NCBI GenBank assembly: GCA_934476315.1
Contig: CAKSNQ010000001.1
Location: 1 to 64,000 of the forward strand
Reading direction: 5' to 3'
Length of the DNA stretch: 64,000 nt
From: an uncultured Eubacteriales bacterium
Lineage (GTDB): Bacteria > Bacillota > Clostridia > Oscillospirales > CAG-272
A model generated the notes under the pieces. It saw only the letters and a list, made by a program, of their open reading frames with translations. It was not told the origin of the DNA and did no database searches. Both the position numbers and the translations under genes were made by a program. Positions 33,207-41,516 of this stretch are shown here, piece after piece; positions within the stretch are counted from its first letter, which is position 1, and the number at the start of each line of letters is the position of its first letter.

Positions 33207-33695
33207 ATGGCAAAGGGTATGACGAGAAGAGAGGCACGCGAGGCGGCGTTTGCCTTGCTGTTTGAGACAGAATTTCAGCCGGAGCGTCCGCCGGAGGACA
33301 TTTACGCGCTGGCGACGGAGGACAGAGACCTCGAGGAAAACGAGTACGTGCGGCGCGCCTATTACGGCGTGATGGAAAAGCGGGAGGAGATCGACGGGCT
33401 GATTGGTAAGTATTCCGGTAACTGGAAGACCGAGCGCCTTTCGCGGGTCAGCCGCGCCGCGTTGCGCCTTGCGGTGTACGAGATGCTGTACTGTGACGAT
33501 ATTCCTGCCAGCGTATCTATCAACGAGGCGATCGAACTGACCAAAAAGTTCGATGATCCCCGGGCGCGTTCCTTTGTCAACGGCGTGCTCAACGCTGTCA
33601 AAAATGACATTGAGGAGAACGCCGGGGCGAAAAAAGAGAAGAAAGACGCCGACACCCCCGCCGCGCCGACCCCCTCCGAGGAGGAGCGGGCGTGA
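33207..33695 (+). CDS. nusB: Transcription antitermination factor NusB
   Basis: NusB binds boxA RNA with S10 during rRNA antitermination. Family blocks are REAREAAFALLFETEF at the N-terminus, LSRVSRAALRLAVYEMLY, IPASVSINEAIELTKKF and RSFVNGVLNAV. The 162 residues include an acidic, proline-rich tail (residues about 140-162) beyond the usual end. AAAGGAG lies upstream of the ATG. The stop overlaps the next GTG start (GTGA), so translation is coupled. It begins a long same-strand housekeeping cluster. Confidence 0.95.
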   Translation: MAKGMTRREAREAAFALLFETEFQPERPPEDIYALATEDRDLEENEYVRRAYYGVMEKREEIDGLIGKYSGNWKTERLSRVSRAALRLAVYEMLYCDDIPASVSINEAIELTKKFDDPRARSFVNGVLNAVKNDIEENAGAKKEKKDADTPAAPTPSEEERA

Positions 33696-34795
33696 GCGAA
33701 CGGACGGAGCGCGGTTGCTACATCGGCGTCGATACCAGCAATTATACGACCTCGGTCGCTCTGGCGGGCGAGGACGGGTGGGTCTTTCATAACGAACGGT
33801 TGCTCCTGCCGGTCAAGGCGGGGGAGCGCGGGCTTCGTCAGAGCGACGCAGTCTTTGCCCATATCCGCCATATGCCAACCATCCTCGAGGGACTTCGTGC
33901 GGCACTGTTCCCCGCGGGGGAAACGCCGTGGACCGTGCGCGGGATCGGATATTCCGCCACACCGCGCCGCCGCGAGGATTCCTACATGCCCTGTTTTCTG
34001 ACGGGGGAGGCGGTTGCCCTTGCCATGCGCGCCGTGACCGACGCGCCGGCGGTGGCGTTTTCCCACCAGGAGGGGCATATCATGGCGGCGCTGTATTCCG
34101 CCGCACAAGAGCTTGCCCGGCAGGAAACTGCCCGGCAGGAAATTGCCCGGCAGGGAGCCGACGGACGGGTGGACGATTTGCCAAACGCCGCTGAGCGGAC
34201 GGCGGCGCTGATGGTACAGGATTTTCTCGCCTTTCACGTCTCGGGAGGTACGACGGATGTGCTGGCGGTCTCCCCCGCGCAGATCGGCTTTTCGGTCAGT
34301 ATGATCGGGCAGTCGCTGGACCTGCACGCGGGGCAGGCAGTTGACCGCGTGGGTGTGGCGATGGGCTTGCCGTTCCCCTGTGGGCGGGAGATGGAACGTC
34401 TCGCGGCGGAATTTACGGGGAAGGTCCCCAAGCCGCGCGTCAGCGTGGACGGCATGAGTTGCCACCTGTCGGGACTGGAAAACCTCGCCTGCGCACTGTA
34501 CCGAAGGACAAAGGACGCGGCGCTGACATCGGCGTATACGCTGGACTTTATCGCGGAAACGCTCGCCGCCATGAGCGAGGCGGCGCTTGGGGCGTACCCG
34601 GGGCGTCCGATTCTGTTTGCCGGCGGCGTGATGAGCAACCGACGGATTCAGAAACGGCTCGCCGGGCGGCTGGGAGAAAAAACCAAACTGTATTTTTCCG
34701 CCCCTGTGTTTTCGGCGGATAACGCCGCGGGCATCGCACTTCTGTGCCGCCGCGCGGTCATCGGACAAACTCAATCTTCTGCGACGACAAAATAA
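33692..34795 (+). CDS. Kae1/TsaD-like protein (O-sialoglycoprotein endopeptidase-like paralogue)
   Basis: It has the ASKHA fold of the TsaD family. Visible motifs are YIGVDTSNYTTSVAL (phosphate-1), the metal histidines SHQEGHIMAAL (HxxxH), FHVSGGTTDVLAV, and ILFAGGVMSNRRI. True TsaD makes the t6A tRNA modification. This shorter, divergent paralogue recurs in Clostridia near nusB and xseA and has no proven role. A 15-bp repeat (34115-34153) inserts LARQETARQEIARQG between the HxxxH and the next core block. The start is GTG at 33692, overlapping nusB. It is not the main TsaD candidate because the flanking motifs are diverged. Confidence 0.82.
   Translation: MSERTERGCYIGVDTSNYTTSVALAGEDGWVFHNERLLLPVKAGERGLRQSDAVFAHIRHMPTILEGLRAALFPAGETPWTVRGIGYSATPRRREDSYMPCFLTGEAVALAMRAVTDAPAVAFSHQEGHIMAALYSAAQELARQETARQEIARQGADGRVDDLPNAAERTAALMVQDFLAFHVSGGTTDVLAVSPAQIGFSVSMIGQSLDLHAGQAVDRVGVAMGLPFPCGREMERLAAEFTGKVPKPRVSVDGMSCHLSGLENLACALYRRTKDAALTSAYTLDFIAETLAAMSEAALGAYPGRPILFAGGVMSNRRIQKRLAGRLGEKTKLYFSAPVFSADNAAGIALLCRRAVIGQTQSSATTK
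34115..34153 (+). repeat. 15-bp tandem repeat in the Kae1-like gene
   Basis: GCCCGGCAG recurs three times at 15-bp spacing (34115, 34130, 34145), separated by GAAACT and GAAATT. The frame stays open (ARQET, ARQEI, ARQG). Confidence 0.85.
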
Positions 34796-34902
34796 AAGGC
34801 GATCGGATAAAGACTCGCAATTCTGCGTGCCGAGATCGGCGCGCGGTTGCTGATAATCAAAGGAAATCCACACACAAAACACAGAAATCGGGGTGAGACG
34901 CG

Positions 34903-36180
34903 GTGACGGGAGAGGGTGCGGGCAGGACGGTTTTTACCGTATCGCAGATCAATGAATATGTCCGCATGGTGCTGGACAGAGACGCCATGCTCCGACACGT
35001 CTGGATCCGCGGGGAAATCTCCAATTTTACAAATCATTATAAAACGGGGCACTTTTATTTCTCCCTGAAGGACGAGGCATGCTCGCTCCGCGCCGTAATG
35101 TTCCGCGCGGATAACCGCACGTTGAAATTTTTGCCGGAGAACGGCATGAGAGTGCTGGCGCACGGGGAGGTCCGCACCTATGTGCGGGACGGGCAGACGC
35201 AGATCGTGGTGGATGAAATGCAGCCCGACGGCGCCGGCTCGCTGGCGCTGGCATTCGAGCAGATCCGGCGGCGGCTGGAGGCGGAGGGACTGTTTGACCC
35301 GGCGAGGAAAAAAACGCTTCCGCCCTATCCACGGCGGATCGGCGTCATTACCTCGCCGACCGGCGCCGCCATCCATGACATCATCCGTATTGCGGGACGA
35401 CGGTACCCGCTGGCGGAGCTGATTCTCTACCCGGCGCTCGTGCAGGGCGAGGGGGCAGCGGAGTCACTTCGCTCGGGGGTTGAATTTTTCAACCTGACGG
35501 ACATTGTGGACGAGATCATCATCGGGCGCGGCGGCGGTTCTGCCGAGGATTTGTGGGCGTTCAACGACGAAGCACTGGCGCGTACGATTGCGGTGTCGCG
35601 ATTGCCGGTTATTTCGGCGGTCGGACACGAATCGGACGTGACCATCTGCGATTTTGTCGCCGACCTGCGCGCCCCGACGCCGAGCGGCGCGGCGGAGCTT
35701 GCGGTTCCCGACGCTACGGAACTGCGGGGACGCATCGCAGACCGCTCTCGGCATATGGACAGCGCGGTGGACCGGCGGCTTGCCCTTGCCCGCGAAATGC
35801 TGGACGGCAGGGCGCATCACCGCCTGCTTCTTTCCCCCAAATATATGCTGGAGGACCGACGGCTTCACCTCGGACTGCTGGAAACCCGGCTTGACCGCGC
35901 CGTGGGAGTGCTCATGGCGCAAAAGTGCGCGGCGCTTTCCGGCGCCGGGGCGCGGCTGGACGCGCTCAGCCCGCTTTCCGTGCTCGGACGCGGATTTGCC
36001 ATGGTTCACCGGGACGACGAATCCATGGTGACAACGCTGGCTGCGCTGCACGTGGGCGAGCAGATTCGCCTGCAATTTGCCGATGGGTACGCCCGGGCGC
36101 GGATCGAGGACAAGCATCCCGAAACGGGCAAAAAATATAGGCAACAGAAGCCAAAGGAGGGCGCATGCCATGGCGAATAA
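34903..36180 (+). CDS. xseA: Exodeoxyribonuclease VII large subunit
   Basis: This is the catalytic subunit of the single-strand-specific exonuclease VII. The N-terminal OB-fold has TVSQINEYVRMVLDRD, VWIRGEISNF and GHFYFSLKDEACSLRAVMF. The nuclease core carries RRIGVITSPTGAAIHDII, IIIGRGGGSAEDLWAFNDE and ISAVGHESDVTICDFVADLRAPTPS. The product is 425 residues, full length for Firmicutes. The start is GTG at 34903 after GGGGTGAG. Its end overlaps xseB by 11 nt, which suggests linked expression of both subunits. Confidence 0.95.
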   Translation: MTGEGAGRTVFTVSQINEYVRMVLDRDAMLRHVWIRGEISNFTNHYKTGHFYFSLKDEACSLRAVMFRADNRTLKFLPENGMRVLAHGEVRTYVRDGQTQIVVDEMQPDGAGSLALAFEQIRRRLEAEGLFDPARKKTLPPYPRRIGVITSPTGAAIHDIIRIAGRRYPLAELILYPALVQGEGAAESLRSGVEFFNLTDIVDEIIIGRGGGSAEDLWAFNDEALARTIAVSRLPVISAVGHESDVTICDFVADLRAPTPSGAAELAVPDATELRGRIADRSRHMDSAVDRRLALAREMLDGRAHHRLLLSPKYMLEDRRLHLGLLETRLDRAVGVLMAQKCAALSGAGARLDALSPLSVLGRGFAMVHRDDESMVTTLAALHVGEQIRLQFADGYARARIEDKHPETGKKYRQQKPKEGACHGE

Positions 36181-36508
36181 AAAGCAGGAGACAGTCAACT
36201 TTGAAGCAGGACTGACGCGACTTGACGAGATTATCCGTGCGCTCGAGCAGGAGAACGTCCCGCTGGGTCGCCTGATGGAGCTGTACGAGGAGGGCGTTGG
36301 ACTGCTTCGCCGTTGTAACGACGCGCTGGATCACGCCGAGCAAAAGGTGAAAATGCTCCGCGTCACTCCCGACGGAGCGCGCGCGTACCTTGAGCCATTC
36401 GACGAACAGGACGAGCAACCGGCGGCACCGACACGTCCCGCACGCCGAGCCGCCAAAGGGGCGACAAAACTGCAGGAGACGGCGGACACCGCGCCGGACG
36501 CCGAATAA
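36170..36508 (+). CDS. xseB: Exodeoxyribonuclease VII small subunit
   Basis: The small helical subunit forms the long coiled stalk of exonuclease VII. The core FEAGLTRLDEIIRALEQENV, LGRLMELYEEGVGLLRRCN and LDHAEQKV is unmistakable. The 112 residues include an extra A/T/R-rich tail beyond the usual 70-80. The start at 36170 has AAAGGAGG 10 nt upstream and lies inside the end of xseA; the longer frame from 36077 is rejected. Confidence 0.94.
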   Translation: MANKKQETVNFEAGLTRLDEIIRALEQENVPLGRLMELYEEGVGLLRRCNDALDHAEQKVKMLRVTPDGARAYLEPFDEQDEQPAAPTRPARRAAKGATKLQETADTAPDAE

Positions 36509-36672
36509 GCCGAATAAGAAGAAAAAAGGCAACTGCCGCACACGGCGACCGTAAACATGAGAGTTACCTTCCGACCGCGCTACAGACGCGCGACCGGAGG
36601 TTCAGGACATACCCATCGGATGCCTGCAATGCGCGGCTTCCGACGGGAACAACGGAAATGGAGGGAAGAGTC

Positions 36673-37605
36673 ATGCGTATGTCGGATCAGGAGATCGGAG
36701 AACATCTCCGCGCGGGAGCGGAGCTGATAGAGCACACCTTGGGCGGACTGGCGGAGAGCGTGCCGTCCCTCTCGGCAATGGCAAAGGTCCCTGCGCTCGC
36801 AACGCTCGGTCGCGCCGAGCAGTACAGCCTCATGGCGGGCGGAAAACGGATTCGCCCGGTGCTGGCGCTGGAAACGTGCCGGATGCTCGGCGGCAGGGAC
36901 GACGCAGTGCTTCTGCCCGCGTGCGCTCTTGAAATGGTGCATACGTACTCCCTCATTCACGACGACCTCCCGTGCATGGACAACGACGACCTGCGCCGCG
37001 GCAAGCCGACCAATCATAAGGTGTTCGGCGAGGCGATCGCGGTGCTGGCGGGCGACGGACTTCTGACCGACGCGTTCTCCGTGCTCGCGACCAGCCCGGG
37101 GCTTCCGGCGGAGACCGGACTTCACGCAGTGCGCGTCCTCGCGGACGCCGCGGGAAGCAACGGCATGGTCGGCGGGCAGGTGGTCGATCTGGAAAGCGAG
37201 GGCAGAACGATTTCTCCGGAGACCATGCAGGCACTGCATGACCGCAAAACGGGATGCCTGATGATTGCCGCAGTGCGCCTCGGCGCCCTTGCCGCGGGGG
37301 TGCTCCCCTCGGAGGATGAGGACGGCGCGTGGACGCGGCTGACAACCTACGCCGCGAAGATCGGACGGGCGTTTCAGGTCGTGGACGATCTTCTGGACGT
37401 GACGAGTAGCGAAAAGCAACTCGGGAAAACGCCGGGCAAAGACCGGGAGGAGCATAAGAATACCTACCTCTCGTTCTATACAGTCGGGCAGGCGAGACAG
37501 TACGCCGAAGAGTTGACGGAGCAGGCGTGCCGGGCGGTCGCGCCGTATGATACGGACGGCATCCTTTGCGGCATCGCGCGCTATCTGGCAAAACGGGATC
37601 ACTAA
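36673..37605 (+). CDS. ispA: Polyprenyl synthetase (farnesyl diphosphate synthase type)
   Basis: It condenses isopentenyl diphosphate with allylic diphosphates to make farnesyl or geranyl diphosphate. Both aspartate-rich motifs are present: first DDLPCMDNDD (residues about 97-106) and second DDLLD. GGKRIRP and the GMVGGQVVDLESEG block also match. In the first motif, the spacing between Asp pairs is the bacterial FPP type. The start at 36673 has GGAGGG 7 nt upstream. It follows xseAB as in many Firmicutes, but dxs and tlyA, often next, are missing here. Confidence 0.93.
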   Translation: MRMSDQEIGEHLRAGAELIEHTLGGLAESVPSLSAMAKVPALATLGRAEQYSLMAGGKRIRPVLALETCRMLGGRDDAVLLPACALEMVHTYSLIHDDLPCMDNDDLRRGKPTNHKVFGEAIAVLAGDGLLTDAFSVLATSPGLPAETGLHAVRVLADAAGSNGMVGGQVVDLESEGRTISPETMQALHDRKTGCLMIAAVRLGALAAGVLPSEDEDGAWTRLTTYAAKIGRAFQVVDDLLDVTSSEKQLGKTPGKDREEHKNTYLSFYTVGQARQYAEELTEQACRAVAPYDTDGILCGIARYLAKRDH

Positions 37606-37668
37606 GCGAACGGCCCTGTAGCGGAAATTCAAAGTGACACCGCGAAAGTCGGTTGGGGAGGACAGACA

Positions 37669-38553
37669 GTGAAAAAAATTGCACTGATTACAAATTTCAA
37701 TATCGGGGAGAAGGCGAACGCGGCGTTCCTCGTCGCGCAGAAGCTCCGGCAGTTCGGCTGTGAGATTCTGACAGCCTCCTATAACAGGGACAAAATCTCG
37801 CGCCATAGGTCTACGCGCGGCGCGGCGGAGCTTCTGACCTTCGTGTCGCAGGACGTGCTGTACACCGAGGCGGAACTGCTCATCGTCCTCGGTGGGGACG
37901 GCTCCATTCTCGAGGCGTCCCGCCGCGCCGCCATGCGGAAGATTCCGATTCTCGGCGTCAACCTCGGACACCTCGGCTATATGGCGGAGCTGGAAATGGA
38001 TGAGCTGGACCTGTTGGAAAACCTGTTCAACGGGCACTACACCGAGGAAAAACGCTCCATGATCGGCGTGGAGATTCTGGATGATAATAACAAACCGCGC
38101 ATTTCCTCCTTTGCCCTCAATGAGGCGGTCATCTCCGGCGGCGCGTCGGTGGCGCGGATTGTGGAGCTGGAGCTGAGTGAGGGAGGGCGGCAGATCGCGA
38201 CCTACCGCGCAGACGGACTGATTGTGGCGACGCCGACCGGCTCCACGGCATATTCCATGTCGGCGGGCGGACCCATCGCCGACCCGCGCATCCGGTGCCT
38301 TTGCATTACCCCTATCTGCTCCCATTCGCTGACGGCGCGCCCGATGGTGTTTCCCGACAGCGCCGTGCTGGAGGTCAAAAATATCTGTCAGAGAGAAAAA
38401 ATGCTGTACGTCACAGTGGACGGACGCATCAATTACGAGCTGTACCGGGGAAATGTCGTGCGTATTACCCGCTCCCCCATGGAGACGACCCTGATCCGAC
38501 TGAAAAAGTACAGCTTTTACCGGAAACTGCGCGCCAAAATGAATCGTGAGTGA
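37669..38553 (+). CDS. nadK: NAD kinase
   Basis: It phosphorylates NAD to NADP. The signature GGDG sits in LLIVLGGDGSILEASRRA near residue 70. The NE motif occurs in FALNEAVISGG, and YRADGLIVATPTGSTAYSMSAGGPI is the conserved nucleotide-binding block. The product is 294 residues. The start is GTG at 37669 with GGGGAGGA upstream. It lies between ispA and argR, matching the conserved Firmicutes order. The PncB step of NAD salvage is encoded at 15499. Confidence 0.95.
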   Translation: MKKIALITNFNIGEKANAAFLVAQKLRQFGCEILTASYNRDKISRHRSTRGAAELLTFVSQDVLYTEAELLIVLGGDGSILEASRRAAMRKIPILGVNLGHLGYMAELEMDELDLLENLFNGHYTEEKRSMIGVEILDDNNKPRISSFALNEAVISGGASVARIVELELSEGGRQIATYRADGLIVATPTGSTAYSMSAGGPIADPRIRCLCITPICSHSLTARPMVFPDSAVLEVKNICQREKMLYVTVDGRINYELYRGNVVRITRSPMETTLIRLKKYSFYRKLRAKMNRE

Positions 38554-38591
38554 ACCGAATGACAAAAGATTGAAAGGAAAAGTACACGGAC

Positions 38592-39056
38592 ATGAAGAAA
38601 AACCGACAGGAAAAAATTCTGGAGCTGATCCGTCAATACGACATTGGCACGCAGGATGAATTGATTGCCCGGTTGCGCGAATGCGGCTACGGAGCGACAC
38701 AGGCGACGGTTTCCAGAGACATCCGCGCACTCAAGCTCCTGAAAATTCCCGGAGAGAGCGGAGCCTACCGTTACGTCCTCCCGACCAAGGACGAGGCGGT
38801 GGCAGAGACGGACAAAGAGATGGTCAGCTACCGCAAAACATGCACGGATTCTGTCACGGATATCGCCTTTGCGATGAATAACGTCGTCATCAAAACAACT
38901 CCCGGCATGGCGTCCGCCGTGGCGTGGGTGCTGGATCGGCTGGAGCATGACCTCATGCTCGGATGCGTTGCCGGCGACGACACCATCATCGTGGTGACGC
39001 GGACGTCGGAGGACGCGCGCACGCTGGCAGAAGCTGTCCAGTCGCAGTGTGAATAA
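38592..39056 (+). CDS. argR: Arginine repressor ArgR/AhrC
   Basis: This hexameric DNA-binding protein represses arginine biosynthesis and activates catabolism when arginine binds. The winged helix-turn-helix at residues about 1-60 contains ATQATVSRDIRALKLLKI with the conserved SR pair. The C-terminal oligomerisation and arginine-binding domain shows TTPGMASAVAWVLDRL and GCVAGDDTIIVVTRT, with the GDDT motif that contacts arginine. The 154 residues are normal. It is placed between nadK and recN, as in Bacillus. The likely targets argG and argH lie at 61690-64000. Confidence 0.95.
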   Translation: MKKNRQEKILELIRQYDIGTQDELIARLRECGYGATQATVSRDIRALKLLKIPGESGAYRYVLPTKDEAVAETDKEMVSYRKTCTDSVTDIAFAMNNVVIKTTPGMASAVAWVLDRLEHDLMLGCVAGDDTIIVVTRTSEDARTLAEAVQSQCE

Positions 39057-39091
39057 AAAATCCGCCGTGGTGCGCTGGGAGGTGATCGCAG

Positions 39092-40777
39092 GTGTTGCGT
39101 TCGTTGCATATTGAAAATATTGCCGTGATCCGGAAAACCGACGTGGAATTTGACCGGGGGCTGACGGTCCTGACCGGCGAGACCGGCGCGGGAAAGTCCA
39201 TCCTGATCGACAGCGTGGGGCTTTTGCTCGGCGCCAAGTTCAATCGTGAGCTTTTGCGAACGGGAGAGCAGACGGCGACGGTCAGCGCGGTTTTCGACGA
39301 GCTGAGCGAGGATATCAGACGGACAATCGCGGAGATGGGGTTTGAGACCGAGGAGGGAAGCGTGTGCCTGCAACGTACCCTGTACGCCGACGGCAGAACG
39401 ACCTTCCGCCTGTGCGGACGCCCCCTGACCGCAACCATGGCGCGGGAGCTGGGCAAAAGCCTGCTCAGCATCCACGGACAGAACGATAACCAGAAGCTGC
39501 TACAGAAATCCGCCCACCTCGCCCTCCTGGACGCCATGGATACCGACGGCGGGCTGAACCGGGAAAAACAGACTTACGCCGCCTTGTACCGTGACCTGCG
39601 CGCGTGCGAAAATGAGTGCGAGGAACTGAACCGGGGCGATGCCGAAAAAGCAAGAATGAGAGAGATGCTGGAGTACCAGATTCGGGACATCGCCTCCGCC
39701 AAACTGCGCGAGGGCGAGGAGGTCGCACTCGGCACGGAGCGCGATAAACTCCGCAACGCCGAGAGAATCGCCAAATATGTCCGCTTTACCGAACAGGTGC
39801 TGGACAGCAGCGAGCGGAGCGGCTCGGTCGCGTCCCTGCTGGGCAGGAGCGCCGACGCCATGCGCCATCTTGCGGATGTCATCCCGGAGGCGGAGACGCT
39901 TTCCGAACAGCTCGACGATATGATGTACCGCGTACGGGACATTGCCGGGCAGGTCAGCGCGTGGGGTGATGGCATGGACGCCGACCCGACAGCGCGGCTG
40001 GACGCCATCGAAGGGCGGCTGGACCTGATTTCCCGCCTGCAACGCAAATACGGAAAGGATACCGGGGAGATTCTCGCCTTTGCTGCCCGTGCCAAGGAAC
40101 AGCTGGCGGCGCTGGAGGACTCGGACGAACGCCTGCAAACCCTGCGGGAACGATGCGAAAAGCTGAGAGCGGACTGCCGTCGTCAGGCGGAGCTTCTGCA
40201 TGAGCGCCGCACGGCGGTCGCGGAGCAGATGACACAACGTGTCTGCGAGGAGCTCGCCTTTCTGGATATGCCGAAGGTGCGCTTTTCCGTCCTTGTGCGC
40301 CCCACCGGGGACTTTTTGCCGACGGGACGGGACGACGTGGAATTTATGATAGCCACCAACCCCGGCGAGCCGCTGATGCCGATGATTAAAATCGCCTCCG
40401 GCGGCGAACTTTCCCGCCTGATGCTGGCAATCAAAAGCGTCCTGAACGACCGGGACGGCGTCGGTTGCGTGGTGTTTGACGAGGTCGATACGGGAATTTC
40501 CGGCAGAACCTCCCGCAAGGTCGGGATTCGCCTCTGCCAGATGGGACGGCGCGTGCAGGTGATCTGCATCACCCACGCCGCGCAGATTGCGTCGCTTGCC
40601 GATCACCACGCGCTGATTACCAAGACGGAGGTGGACGGTCGCATCGAAACGCAGGTGCACATCCTGGACGACGAAGGACGCGTGGAGGAGGTCGCCCGGA
40701 TACTCGGCGGGCTGGAGATTACCGAAACCCAGCGGACGGCGGCGCGCGAAATGATCGCCGAACGCCAAAATATCTGA
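39092..40777 (+). CDS. recN: DNA repair protein RecN
   Basis: This SMC-like ATPase acts early in double-strand break repair. The N-terminus LRSLHIENIAVIRKTDVEF leads to Walker A GETGAGKS at residues about 30-37. The signature and Walker B are KIASGGELSRLMLAIKSVL and VVFDEVDTGISGRTSRKVG, with the coiled-coil arms in between. The 561 residues are full length. GTG at 39092 has GGAGGT 8 nt upstream. It ends the argR-recN pair and is followed by ybaK. Confidence 0.95.
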   Translation: MLRSLHIENIAVIRKTDVEFDRGLTVLTGETGAGKSILIDSVGLLLGAKFNRELLRTGEQTATVSAVFDELSEDIRRTIAEMGFETEEGSVCLQRTLYADGRTTFRLCGRPLTATMARELGKSLLSIHGQNDNQKLLQKSAHLALLDAMDTDGGLNREKQTYAALYRDLRACENECEELNRGDAEKARMREMLEYQIRDIASAKLREGEEVALGTERDKLRNAERIAKYVRFTEQVLDSSERSGSVASLLGRSADAMRHLADVIPEAETLSEQLDDMMYRVRDIAGQVSAWGDGMDADPTARLDAIEGRLDLISRLQRKYGKDTGEILAFAARAKEQLAALEDSDERLQTLRERCEKLRADCRRQAELLHERRTAVAEQMTQRVCEELAFLDMPKVRFSVLVRPTGDFLPTGRDDVEFMIATNPGEPLMPMIKIASGGELSRLMLAIKSVLNDRDGVGCVVFDEVDTGISGRTSRKVGIRLCQMGRRVQVICITHAAQIASLADHHALITKTEVDGRIETQVHILDDEGRVEEVARILGGLEITETQRTAAREMIAERQNI

Positions 40778-40885
40778 AGAAAGACAAGAACGGCGCCGGA
40801 GGTGCGGCGCACGGCGACAGTACGGATGCACGTGGCACGTTGCATGGAAGGAGCGCTTCCGCGGAGCGGAGGCAGAGGGAGAAAA

Positions 40886-41374
40886 ATGTCAAAACCGGTC
40901 AAAACCAACGCCATGCGTCAGCTTGACGCGGCGAAAATTCCTTATGAGCCGCTAACCTACGAAGTGGATGAAAACGACCTCTCCGGTACGCATATTGCTG
41001 ACCAGGTGGGGCTTCCGTATGCGCAAATGTTTAAAACACTGGTCGCAGTGGGGGATAAGAGCGGACCGCTCGTTTTCTGCCTGCCGGTGGACCGCGAGAT
41101 TGATTTGCGCCGCGCGGCGGTCCTGACGGGCAACAAAAAAATCGAAATGGTGCACGTCAAGGACCTCCTTTCGCTCACGGGATATATCCGCGGCGGGTGC
41201 TCACCTGTCGGAATGAAGAAAAAATTCCCCACATACTTTGAGGAAAGCGTGCGGAATTTCGACCGCGTAACGGTGAGCGCGGGGTGCCGCGGGATTCAGT
41301 TGCTCCTGGAAACGGAGAAGTTGCTCGCATTTCTGCATGCGAATGTGGCATCGTTTTGTCTCGGGGACGCGTGA
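40886..41374 (+). CDS. ybaK: Cys-tRNA(Pro)/(Cys) deacylase, YbaK type
   Basis: It hydrolyses Cys-tRNA-Pro made in error by ProRS. Family features are KTNAMRQLDAAKIPYEPLTY at the N-terminus, DQVGLPYAQMFKTLVAVGDK, the catalytic lysine region, and GCSPVGMKKKFPTYFEES near residue 110. The 162 residues match the family. GAGGGAG lies upstream of the ATG at 40886; the frame from 40802 is extended without support. Like the AlaX gene at 5894, it adds a trans-editing activity against mischarged tRNA. Confidence 0.92.
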   Translation: MSKPVKTNAMRQLDAAKIPYEPLTYEVDENDLSGTHIADQVGLPYAQMFKTLVAVGDKSGPLVFCLPVDREIDLRRAAVLTGNKKIEMVHVKDLLSLTGYIRGGCSPVGMKKKFPTYFEESVRNFDRVTVSAGCRGIQLLLETEKLLAFLHANVASFCLGDA

Positions 41375-41399
41375 ATTGCGGAAAGTTTCGCAAAATCTC

Positions 41400-41428
41400 T
41401 TGCGTTCCGGGGAAAACGGGTGTATAAT
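41400..41428 (+). promoter_or_regulatory. Promoter of argS
   Basis: TTGCGT (41400-41405), 17 bp, TATAAT (41423-41428). A leader of about 80 nt follows; I see no T-box motif in it. Confidence 0.65.
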
Positions 41429-41516
41429 GTTTCAGTTAACCGTCGGTGCGAGGTGACTGCATCGGCACACTCGACAGGAAAGGCGCTCCCGATGTGCGGA
41501 GCGACGGTCATAAAGG

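Noticed and set aside
36580..38730. A 716-residue minus-strand open frame opposite ispA and nadK
   Set aside because: ispA and nadK are certain on the plus strand; this frame has no recognisable domain or start signal.
41429..41516. T-box leader before argS
   Set aside because: The leader is only about 80 nt and lacks the T-box sequence and specifier-loop arrangement.
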